Shown one piece after another: positions 6,667 to 13,914 of a stretch of DNA of 14,728 bases (the stretch's first letter is position 1; each line of letters starts with the position of its first letter). This DNA comes from an uncultured Propionibacteriaceae bacterium (GTDB taxonomy: Bacteria; Actinomycetota; Actinomycetes; Propionibacteriales; Propionibacteriaceae). The notes beneath the pieces are model-generated. The model was not told the origin of the DNA. It saw nothing but the letters and a program-made list of their open reading frames with translations, and made no database searches. The translations under genes were made by a program, and so were the position numbers. The stretch covers positions 1 through 14,728 of the forward strand of contig CAKZJI010000269.1 in the NCBI GenBank assembly GCA_936941515.1, written 5' to 3'.

Positions 6667-7323
6667 TCAAGCACGGTCCTGGCCGCGGAACCTCTTCACA
6701 AACCGATCCCAGCCGTTGGGATGCCGCACCGTCACATTGCCCGTCGCGGCGCCCCGGATGATGAGTCGTGGCTGGTCCTGCTGCGGTCGCGTGGGCACCG
6801 ATGACCTCACTCCGTAGTTCATATCCCCTTGGATATTGAGCTGCTGCAGATCAGCTCCCCAGCCCTCGGGAACCAGGATCTTGGCATTCATATGCCCCGT
6901 CAGCACCACGTCAATGACAGGCACCAGCGGAGTCGCCTCCATGAAGTCAAGGGTCAGGGGGCAGCCCCCGGTGCAGAGGACCTCAATGAAGGGAGGAGCC
7001 CTCCAGGCACCATCCTTCGTCGTGCCCTTCCAATCGCCCTTGATCAGCAGCGGCTGCTCCCATGACATCCCAGGCGCATCGGACTCGGCCACCACCTCAT
7101 CGAACATCGTCGTCAGCTGGGCAGCTGGGAGGAGATCCCCCAGGACACGGTGAAGGTCACCGCGGTTCTTGGCGTTGAGGGCGGCAGGAAGCCTGCCCTC
7201 CAGTTCGTCGAAGCTGATCCGCTCGTCGGCTGCGGCCTCCCGCAGCTCCCTAACCGCCTGCTGCCGCTGCCCAGCCGTCACGCGCACGTCGGAGTCGGGC
7301 AGGTCCGGTAGGTTCTGACTCAT
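6667..7323 (-). CDS. DUF1707 domain protein with LiaF-like C-terminus
   Basis: The 218-residue protein starts with a DUF1707 domain (about 13-66: DVRVTAGQRQQAVRELREAA, then ISFDELEGRL and GDLHRVLGDL), a short helical module common in actinobacterial envelope-associated proteins and often compared with SHOCT domains. The rest (about 110-215) is beta-rich with VPEGWGADLQQLNIQGDM, resembling the LiaF/DUF4097-type repeats of cell-envelope stress proteins. No signal peptide or transmembrane helix is seen, so it is probably cytoplasmic or peripheral. I prefer ATG 7321-7323, with AGGG just upstream and the DUF1707 domain close behind; an in-frame ATG at 7332 and a GTG at 7353 are alternatives. It is 45 bases downstream of proC. 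Role unknown. Confidence 0.8.
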   Translation of the reverse strand: MSQNLPDLPDSDVRVTAGQRQQAVRELREAAADERISFDELEGRLPAALNAKNRGDLHRVLGDLLPAAQLTTMFDEVVAESDAPGMSWEQPLLIKGDWKGTTKDGAWRAPPFIEVLCTGGCPLTLDFMEATPLVPVIDVVLTGHMNAKILVPEGWGADLQQLNIQGDMNYGVRSSVPTRPQQDQPRLIIRGAATGNVTVRHPNGWDRFVKRFRGQDRA

Positions 7324-7368
7324 GTCCCTCATTGTGCCGGACGACACACCCACCCGATGAGGACGGCC

Positions 7369-8150
7369 CTACAGCTCCCTGCTGCGCTGAACACAGGCTT
7401 CGACGGCGGCCAGGAGGGCAGCGCGCGTTCCACGTTCCTCAAGAGCCCGCAGCGCCGCCGCGGTGGTGCCGCCCGGGGAGGTCACGCGCTCCCGCAGCTC
7501 AGTTGCGCTCATCCCGGACTGCTCCAGCATCGCCCCGGCCCCAGCGATGGTGCCCGCGACGAGGCGGGTGGCGACATCACGGCTCAGCCCCTGATGCACA
7601 CCGGCCTCGATCATGGCCTCCGCCACCAGGAACAGGTAGGCGGGTCCGGAGCCGGACAGGGCGGTCAGGGCATGCAGTTGCGCCTCGGGGAGGACGACGC
7701 CGATCCCAACGGCCTCCATCAGCTCCACGACCTGCTTCGCCTGCTCAGGGGTGGCGCTCGGACCGGGAGCAATGCCGGAGACACCTTTGCCAACGAGCGA
7801 CGGGGTGTTCGGCATCACCCGCACCACCGGCTGCCCCTCAGGCAGAGCCGCTGCGAGGCGTTCCAGGCTGACCCCAGCGGCAATGGACACGACGAGGCTC
7901 TCCGGCCGCAGCGTGGGGGTCAGGTCTGTCAGGACCCCGGCCACCAGGTGAGGTTTGACGGCAACCACCACCACGTCAGCCCCGGCGGCCTCCTCCACAG
8001 TGGCGGATGTGACACCGTAGCGTTCCTTGATGTGCGTCAGGCGCTTCTCGTCGCAGTCGACGGCACGCATGTCGGCGGGTGCCCAGCCTGCGGCGACCCA
8101 ACCCGCGAGCAGCGCCTCACCCATGGCCCCGGTCCCGATGATCGCAAGCA

Positions 8151-8151
<1 letters not shown>
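7369..8151 (-). CDS. proC: Pyrroline-5-carboxylate reductase
   Basis: This 260-residue enzyme reduces delta-1-pyrroline-5-carboxylate to proline with NADPH, the last step of proline synthesis. It has an N-terminal Rossmann motif (IIGTGAMGEALL, 4-15), AVKP (64-67), VRVMPNTPSLVGKG (110-123), SGSGPAYLF (166-174) and the ProC signature RVTSPGGTTAAALRALE (222-238). Length is normal. Its ATG overlaps the asd stop by one base (TGATG, 8149-8153), so the two are translationally coupled. The nearby proline dehydrogenase-like gene would run the opposite reaction but is in a separate transcript. Confidence 0.96.
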
Positions 8152-9182
<1,031 letters not shown>

Positions 9183-9193
9183 ACCGGGTGCAG

Positions 9194-9216
9194 CCTGGCT
9201 GGCCGCTACAGCCAGG
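9194..9216 (-). terminator. Hairpin at the end of the CPBP gene
   Basis: Perfect eight-base arms CCTGGCTG (9194-9201) and CAGCCAGG (9209-9216) flank a 7-base loop that contains the CPBP stop codon (9206-9208). It sits just before the asd promoter, as expected for a transcription end signal, although no T-run follows. Confidence 0.5.
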
Positions 9217-9973
9217 ACAGGTGCGGCTTGAGGAGGGCGTAGCCGACGAAGGCGAAGATGTCGAGCAGCGAGTGCACGACGACTAGGGGCATCACCCGTT
9301 TGGTCCTCAGGAACAGCCACCCCAGCAGCAGGCCCATGATGAGATTCCCAACGAACCCGCCAAAGCCCTGGTACAGATGATAGGTGCCGCGGATCACGGC
9401 GCTGCCGATCAGCACCACGACGACACCGCCACCGGCCTGCCGCCAGCGCGTGAACAGGTATCCCACCATGATGATCTCCTCCAGGAGGCCGTTCATGATG
9501 GCCCGCAGGATCAGCACGGGGATCGCCCACCAGGTGGCTGTCAGGTCCGCGGCCGCGATGGCTGTGTTCAGCCCCAGCGCCCGAGCCCCGAAGTACAGGC
9601 CGAGGCCCGCGATCCCGATGCCCGCGAACACCGCAGCGCCGACGCCCAGATCGAAGCCGGGCCGCCTGAGGTCGAAGCCCATGGCGCGGAACGGGCCGCC
9701 ATGGGGCCGCTGAAAGACCCCCAGCAGGTACAGCGCAACCGCCACCGGAACCAGCGGGAACACGAGCCCCACCACCTGATACGCCAGGTCCAGCCAGGGC
9801 CGGTCCGGCGTGGTCGACGAATTCATCGTCGTGGTCTGCTGGGCCAGCGGCAGGGGACGGGTGAGCTTCTCGATCAGGGAGAGCACCGAATAGACCGCCG
9901 ACTTGCCCAGCGACAGCCCCAGCACCAGCAGCATCTCGACGCGCAGGCAGCGCGTGGCCTCCGGGCTGCGCAT
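9206..9973 (-). CDS. CPBP family (Abi/Rce1-like) intramembrane protein
   Basis: The 255-residue protein has about seven hydrophobic segments and the CPBP glutamic-type intramembrane protease motifs: E165-E166 in LLEEIIMVGYLF, H199 in RGTYHLYQG, and H234 in VVHSLLDIF. The arginine of the usual EExxxR motif is V170. Relatives process prenylated proteins, bacteriocins or signalling peptides, but substrates are mostly unknown. I start it at ATG 9971-9973, one base after the proline dehydrogenase-like stop codon, so it is the third gene of that operon. A second ATG (9934) directly before the first hydrophobic segment is possible. A hairpin overlaps its stop. Confidence 0.82.
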   Translation of the reverse strand: MRSPEATRCLRVEMLLVLGLSLGKSAVYSVLSLIEKLTRPLPLAQQTTTMNSSTTPDRPWLDLAYQVVGLVFPLVPVAVALYLLGVFQRPHGGPFRAMGFDLRRPGFDLGVGAAVFAGIGIAGLGLYFGARALGLNTAIAAADLTATWWAIPVLILRAIMNGLLEEIIMVGYLFTRWRQAGGGVVVVLIGSAVIRGTYHLYQGFGGFVGNLIMGLLLGWLFLRTKRVMPLVVVHSLLDIFAFVGYALLKPHLSWL

Positions 9974-9974
9974 C

Positions 9975-10883
9975 TCAGCGTTTGTCCATGACGGCGCGGG
10001 TGTAGCTCCACAGAGTCCGGGGGCGGGCCGCGATCCGCGTCGCCAGGTAGCCATACCAGCCGGCTCCGAATGGGATGTAGGTCCGCGACAGCCAGCCCAG
10101 GTCGGCCAGCCGTCGCTGTTCAAGGGGGCGGACTCCGAGCAGCAGCTGGAACTCAAAGCTGTCGGCCTCACGTCCCATACGGGCGGCCAGGTCCTGGGCG
10201 ATCTCAATGATCCTGGGATCGTGGGTAGCCAGCATCGGGTAGGCATCGGACTCCATCAGGATGCGTAGGCAGCGCACCAGCGCCAGGGCCTTCTCATGCT
10301 CGGAGGCATGCCCGACCGAGCGACCCACCGGGTAGGAGCCGACGCACAGCCTGACCCTCGCAGCGTCCGCGGCAAGGCGGCGACACTCAGTCTCCACCCG
10401 CAGCAAGTTCGCGGGCAGCGTGATACCGAGCGACGGATGGTCCTCACGGACGGCGCGGTAGAGCTGCATGGTGGCGTCATATTCGCCGGGACGCTGCATC
10501 TCCAAGGTGACGTGGGAACCTGCCGCGGCGGCCGCCCGGCACAGCTCCCGCAGATTCGCGGTGGCCTCGCTCAGGGAATCCCGCAGACCGATCGATGACG
10601 GCTTCACAGACAGCTCCGCGCCGACGGCCCCATCAGCCAGCGAGGTCAGAAGGCTTTCCAGGATGCGGGGCGTGTCGGTCTCGGAGATACGGTCCGACAG
10701 GTGAGCAAACCCAACAGCGAGGCCCTTGCCTCGCAGCCCCTCCGCCACGTCGACGGCGTCCACGACCTTCCTTCCAGCGACGTAGCTGCTGGCCATCTCC
10801 CACACCGCAGGGGAGTTCGCAGCAGCCCGCGCAGCCCACGAGCCGCGCACCAGCCACCGCACCCAGTCTCCTGACCGGCGCAT
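9975..10883 (-). CDS. Proline dehydrogenase-like protein, divergent
   Basis: The 302-residue protein is a member of the PRODH (PutA beta/alpha barrel) family, whose classical enzymes oxidise proline to pyrroline-5-carboxylate with FAD. Recognisable elements are FAHLSDRISE (59-68), LSVKPSSIGL (91-100), LATHDPRII (218-226), FEFQLLLGVRP (243-253) and TYIPFGAGWYGYLATRIAAR (268-287). Two conserved active-site features differ: the VKGAY motif reads CVGSY (180-184, Lys to Val), and the Arg-Arg pair before the LAERP-like end reads T282-R283. EMQRPGEYD replaces the common MED motif. The protein may therefore have altered substrate or activity. It starts two bases after the isomerase stop and ends one base before the CPBP start, so the three genes form one tight operon. 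No P5C dehydrogenase is present. Confidence 0.82.
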   Translation of the reverse strand: MRRSGDWVRWLVRGSWAARAAANSPAVWEMASSYVAGRKVVDAVDVAEGLRGKGLAVGFAHLSDRISETDTPRILESLLTSLADGAVGAELSVKPSSIGLRDSLSEATANLRELCRAAAAAGSHVTLEMQRPGEYDATMQLYRAVREDHPSLGITLPANLLRVETECRRLAADAARVRLCVGSYPVGRSVGHASEHEKALALVRCLRILMESDAYPMLATHDPRIIEIAQDLAARMGREADSFEFQLLLGVRPLEQRRLADLGWLSRTYIPFGAGWYGYLATRIAARPRTLWSYTRAVMDKR

Positions 10884-10885
10884 CG

Positions 10886-11692
10886 TCAGTCCCTCCCCGC
10901 CAGCATCGCCCCCGACTCCGCCTCGCGCCGGGTCCTCTCCAGGGCAGCCCCCAGCAGCCGCACCCGATTCTCCCGGGTCCTCGCACGTCGGGTCGACACC
11001 TCCAGCGCGATGTGCCCGGCGTAGCCTCGTCGCCCAAGCTCCCGCACCACACCCCAGGCATCCTGATCACCCTCTCCCGGCATCAGGTGCTCGTCCTTGA
11101 AGGAACCGGTGCCGTCGGTCAGGTGGACATGGGTCAGCCGATTGCCCCAGCGATCCAGCAGATCCATGGACCGCATCCTCGCCGTCGAGGCATGGCTGAG
11201 ATCCAAAGTGAGATGGTCGTAGTCGAGGTCCGTCGGATCCCAGCCCGGCAGGTACGCCGTGAACGATCCTGCGGGGGTGCGCCACGGAAACATGTTCTCG
11301 ACGGCGAAGGTCACCCCGGAGGTGCGGTTCAGCTCCCGGATGCCGTCTGCGAAGCCCTCCGCGTAGCCCCGCTGCCACCGGAAGGGGGGGTGCACCACCA
11401 CGACGTCGGCTCCGAATCTGCCCGCGGCCTCGGCAGAGCGGCGCAGCTTCTCCCACGGATCGCTTCCCCAGGCGCCCTGGGTGAGAAGCAGCGTCGGGGC
11501 ATGCACCGAGCAGACCGGCATCCGGTGGCGGTCACTGAGCATGGCGATCGCCTCTATGTCGAGGCTGAGGGAGTCGACGCCCACCATCAGCTCGACGCCA
11601 TCGAATCCAAGCTGAGCCGCGACCTCAAAGGCATCGTCCGTCGACTCGGGGAAGACTGAGGTGGTGGAGAGCAGAATCTTCGGCTGGGGCAC
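10886..11692 (-). CDS. Sugar phosphate isomerase/epimerase-like TIM barrel
   Basis: The 268-residue protein has the xylose-isomerase-like (AP_endonuc_2) TIM-barrel fold. Putative metal and substrate residues lie at strand ends: E34 in GFDGVELMV, H64 in VHAPTL, H101 in VVVHPPF, E132 in VENMF, D164/H167 in LDLSH, H188/H190 in HVHLTDG, H202, and E231 in ALEVSTR. It is probably a divalent-metal isomerase or epimerase of unknown substrate. The M. tuberculosis homologue Rv0498 lies near proC (Rv0500), so the neighbourhood is conserved. It begins at GTG 11690-11692, six bases after a TAGGGT box and without a Shine-Dalgarno, and heads the operon with the proline dehydrogenase-like and CPBP genes. Confidence 0.85.
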   Translation of the reverse strand: MPQPKILLSTTSVFPESTDDAFEVAAQLGFDGVELMVGVDSLSLDIEAIAMLSDRHRMPVCSVHAPTLLLTQGAWGSDPWEKLRRSAEAAGRFGADVVVVHPPFRWQRGYAEGFADGIRELNRTSGVTFAVENMFPWRTPAGSFTAYLPGWDPTDLDYDHLTLDLSHASTARMRSMDLLDRWGNRLTHVHLTDGTGSFKDEHLMPGEGDQDAWGVVRELGRRGYAGHIALEVSTRRARTRENRVRLLGAALERTRREAESGAMLAGRD

Positions 11693-11698
11693 GCCCCA

Positions 11699-11704
11699 AC
11701 CCTA
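11699..11704 (-). promoter_or_regulatory. Putative -10 box of the isomerase operon
   Basis: TAGGGT on the minus strand fits the actinobacterial TAnnnT form and is followed after six bases by the GTG start, the same spacing as at asd. This again suggests a leaderless transcript. No clear -35 is seen. Confidence 0.35.
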
Positions 11705-11737
11705 CCCGCGGGCCAGCTGAACAGATGACACTCCCGA

Positions 11738-11767
11738 TTGGTTCGCCCACGGGCACACAGGCAGAAT
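11738..11767 (+). promoter_or_regulatory. Putative promoter of the glyoxalase-like gene
   Basis: TTGGTT (11738-11743) and CAGAAT (11762-11767) are separated by 18 bases, and the ATG follows after six more. GAGG just before the ATG could act as a short ribosome binding site, so leaderless or very short-leader translation are both possible. The gap to the divergent isomerase gene is 81 bases. Confidence 0.45.
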
Positions 11768-11773
11768 GAGGTC

Positions 11774-12412
11774 ATGCACGTCGACCACATGATCTTTGCA
11801 AGTGGACCGCATGGCATCAGAGCAGATGCCGAGCGACTGGCGGATGCCCTGGGCGTCGAGTACAAGGAGGGAGGCTTCCACCCGCGCTTCGGCACCAGGA
11901 ATCACATCATTCCCCTGGCCGATGCCAGATACGTCGAGATCGTGGAGGTCCTGGACCACCCTGCTGCCGAGAAGGCCCCATTCGGGCAGGCTGTCCGGGC
12001 CCGCTCCGAGATGGGCGGGGGCTGGCTCGGCTGGGCAATCAGCGTCGACGACATCACCCCGCTGGAGAACCGGCTTGAGCGTCACGCGGTCCCAGGCGGA
12101 CGCCTGTTTCCCGACGGACGGAAGCTCGAATGGCGTCAGATCGGCGTCAGGGGCCTGATCTCCGATCCCCAGCTGCCGTTCTTCCTGCAATGGGAGTCCG
12201 AGCCCTCGGTCCTGCCGAGCGCCCTGACATCCGATGTGGCTTTGACCTCCATTCGCATCTCCGGCTCCTCCGAGCGACTGTCCGAATGGCTGGGACAACC
12301 CATCGGCGACGAACTCGACAGCGTGGTCCTGAGCCTGATGGCCCCCAACGGCAACCCCGGCATCACCGAGGTCGTCTTCTCCTCTCCCACCAGGGGGGTC
12401 GTCGTCATCTGA
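11774..12412 (+). CDS. VOC superfamily protein (glyoxalase-like, Glyoxalase_3 type)
   Basis: The 212-residue cytoplasmic protein starts with a vicinal-oxygen-chelate pattern: VDHMIFAS (H5 is a likely metal ligand), GGFHPRFGTRNHIIPL (33-48) and ARYVEIVEVLD. The G-H-x-x-x-GTRN segment is typical of the Glyoxalase_3 (PF13468-like) domain. The second half is less conserved and may form the paired VOC module. The reaction is unknown; the family covers isomerases, dioxygenases and resistance proteins. I place the start at ATG 11774, because the domain begins at once and a promoter-like element lies directly upstream; the longer open frame upstream would run through that promoter. A terminator-like hairpin follows. 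Confidence 0.82.
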   Translation: MHVDHMIFASGPHGIRADAERLADALGVEYKEGGFHPRFGTRNHIIPLADARYVEIVEVLDHPAAEKAPFGQAVRARSEMGGGWLGWAISVDDITPLENRLERHAVPGGRLFPDGRKLEWRQIGVRGLISDPQLPFFLQWESEPSVLPSALTSDVALTSIRISGSSERLSEWLGQPIGDELDSVVLSLMAPNGNPGITEVVFSSPTRGVVVI

Positions 12413-12430
12413 GCCGGGGAGGCTGCGGAA

Positions 12431-12459
12431 GCCGGGGCGACCCTGGCCCTGAGATTTTT
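12431..12459 (+). terminator. Probable intrinsic terminator after the glyoxalase-like gene
   Basis: Arms GCCGGGG (12431-12437) and CCCTGGC (12441-12447) pair with one G-U wobble around a CGA loop. A T-run (12455-12459) follows eight bases later. Position, 18 bases after the stop codon, fits a terminator, although the T-run is somewhat distant. Confidence 0.45.
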
Positions 12460-12474
12460 GTCAGCCCCTGCTCC

Positions 12475-12480
12475 TACTAT
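12475..12480 (+). promoter_or_regulatory. Putative -10 box of radA
   Basis: TACTAT fits TAnnnT and lies seven bases before the radA ATG, which has no Shine-Dalgarno. TTGTCA (12458-12463) is a good -35 match but only 11 bases away, too close for standard spacing. A leaderless transcript is likely. Confidence 0.4.
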
Positions 12481-12487
12481 TCCCGGC

Positions 12488-13861
12488 ATGGCGAAACAGG
12501 ATTCCTTCCACTGCACCGAATGCGGCTGGACCACAGCGCGCTGGGTGGGGCGCTGCGGCGAGTGCCAGGCCTGGGGCACGGTCGTGGAGCGCGGGGCGCC
12601 GAAGGCCAGACAGGTGGCGGCCTCCACGCCTCCGAAATCCGCGCAGCGCATCTCCCAGGTGGCCACCGACGACACCCGCCGCAAACGCACCGGTATCGCA
12701 GAGCTGGACCGGGTGCTGGGCGACGGCCTGGTGCCGGGTGCCGTCGTCCTGCTCGCCGGTGAGCCTGGAGTCGGCAAGTCGACGCTGCTGATCGACGTCG
12801 CAGCGAAATGGGCCGGTACAGGGGAGACCACCCTGTACATCTCCGGGGAGGAGTCGGCCTCCCAGGTGAAGCTGCGCGCATCCCGCACCGGCGCTGTGCA
12901 CGATGACCTGTACCTGGCGAGCGAGAACGACCTCGAAACCCTCCTCGGGCATGTTGAGGAGGTCTCCCCGTCGCTGTTGATCGTCGACTCCGTCCAGACC
13001 ATCTCCGTCTCGGGAGCCGACGGAGCCCCAGGCGGGCCAGCGCAGGTTCGGGAGGTGACGGGCGCGCTGGCGCATGTCGCGAAGAGCCGCAACATGGCGG
13101 TGCTGATCGTCGGCCACGTCACAAAGGACGGCTCCATCGCGGGCCCGCGAACCATGGAGCATCTCGTCGACGTGGTGCTGACATTCGAGGGGGACCGTCA
13201 CTCCGGCTTCCGGATGGTGCGAGCCACGAAGAATCGCTTCGGCCCCGCCGATGAGGTGGGCTGCTTCGAGATGAGCGAGACCGGCATCGTCGAGGTCCCC
13301 GATCCCTCCGGCCTGTTCACCACAGCCCACACCGCTCCCGTGCCCGGCACCTGCGTGACGGTATCGCTGCAGGGCCGCCGCCCGCTGCTGGCAGAGGTTC
13401 AGGCCCTCGTTGCCCCCTCCCCCGGAAACTCCCCGAAACGGGCAACCCACGGTCTGGACTCATCGCGCATCGCCATGGTGCTGGCGGTGCTGGAGCGCAA
13501 GGCCCGGCTGCCGCTCAGCCAGTTCGACGTTTACGCATCCACCGTCGGCGGGGCGAGGGTCACAGATCCGTCGGCGGATCTCGCCGTGGCGGTCGCCGTA
13601 GCCTCCGCCGCACTGGACCGGCAGCACCCCCAACGCCTCCTGGCCCTGGGAGAGGTGGGCCTGGCCGGTGATCTCAGGCGGGTTCCCGGCACGGAGCGTC
13701 GCCTCGCGGAGGCGGCTCGTCTCGGCTTCGAGTTGGCGCTGGTGCCCAGCGGGTCGCGTGATGTGACGGTGAAGGTTCCGCGGCTCGGGGGGCTGCGGGT
13801 GGTGGAGGTGGACTCCCTGGCCGATGCGCTCGGCATCCTGGACCTGCGCCGGGCTGAGTGA
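12488..13861 (+). CDS. radA: DNA repair/recombination protein RadA
   Basis: The 457-residue protein is a RecA-like ATPase that drives branch migration of recombination intermediates. It has the N-terminal C4 zinc finger (C9-T-E-C12 and C23-G-E-C26), Walker A GEPGVGKST (91-99), Walker B LLIVDSVQT (163-171), the RadA-specific KNRFG motif (248-252), and a C-terminal Lon-protease-like domain (about 285-450, with VYASTVGG and LALGEVGLAGDLRRV). Length is typical. I choose ATG 12488: the zinc finger starts right after it, and the frame upstream (to TTG 12458) would overlap the promoter. disA follows after 53 bases, a pairing common in Gram-positive bacteria. Confidence 0.96.
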   Translation: MAKQDSFHCTECGWTTARWVGRCGECQAWGTVVERGAPKARQVAASTPPKSAQRISQVATDDTRRKRTGIAELDRVLGDGLVPGAVVLLAGEPGVGKSTLLIDVAAKWAGTGETTLYISGEESASQVKLRASRTGAVHDDLYLASENDLETLLGHVEEVSPSLLIVDSVQTISVSGADGAPGGPAQVREVTGALAHVAKSRNMAVLIVGHVTKDGSIAGPRTMEHLVDVVLTFEGDRHSGFRMVRATKNRFGPADEVGCFEMSETGIVEVPDPSGLFTTAHTAPVPGTCVTVSLQGRRPLLAEVQALVAPSPGNSPKRATHGLDSSRIAMVLAVLERKARLPLSQFDVYASTVGGARVTDPSADLAVAVAVASAALDRQHPQRLLALGEVGLAGDLRRVPGTERRLAEAARLGFELALVPSGSRDVTVKVPRLGGLRVVEVDSLADALGILDLRRAE

Positions 13862-13884
13862 CACCCGCCCTGTCGCAAGGGCCG

Positions 13885-13905
13885 TAGACTAAGACTCCGA
13901 GGAGG
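13885..13905 (+). promoter_or_regulatory. disA -10 candidate and ribosome binding site
   Basis: TAGACT (13885-13890) fits TAnnnT, and GGAGG (13901-13905) lies nine bases before the disA ATG, fixing that start. A small hairpin (GCCCT 13867-13871 with AGGGC 13878-13882) lies before it. disA may thus have its own promoter besides read-through from radA. Confidence 0.4.
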
Positions 13906-13914
13906 ACCAGGGAC

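Noticed and set aside
9974..10246. N-terminal extension of the CPBP protein into the PRODH-like gene
   Set aside because: The extra residues are antisense-type or out-of-frame composition over a conserved barrel region; ATG 9973 directly after the upstream stop is more economical.
12458..12487. Upstream TTG start extending RadA by ten residues
   Set aside because: The extension is not RadA-like and would cover the probable -10 box; ATG 12488 places the zinc finger at its usual position.
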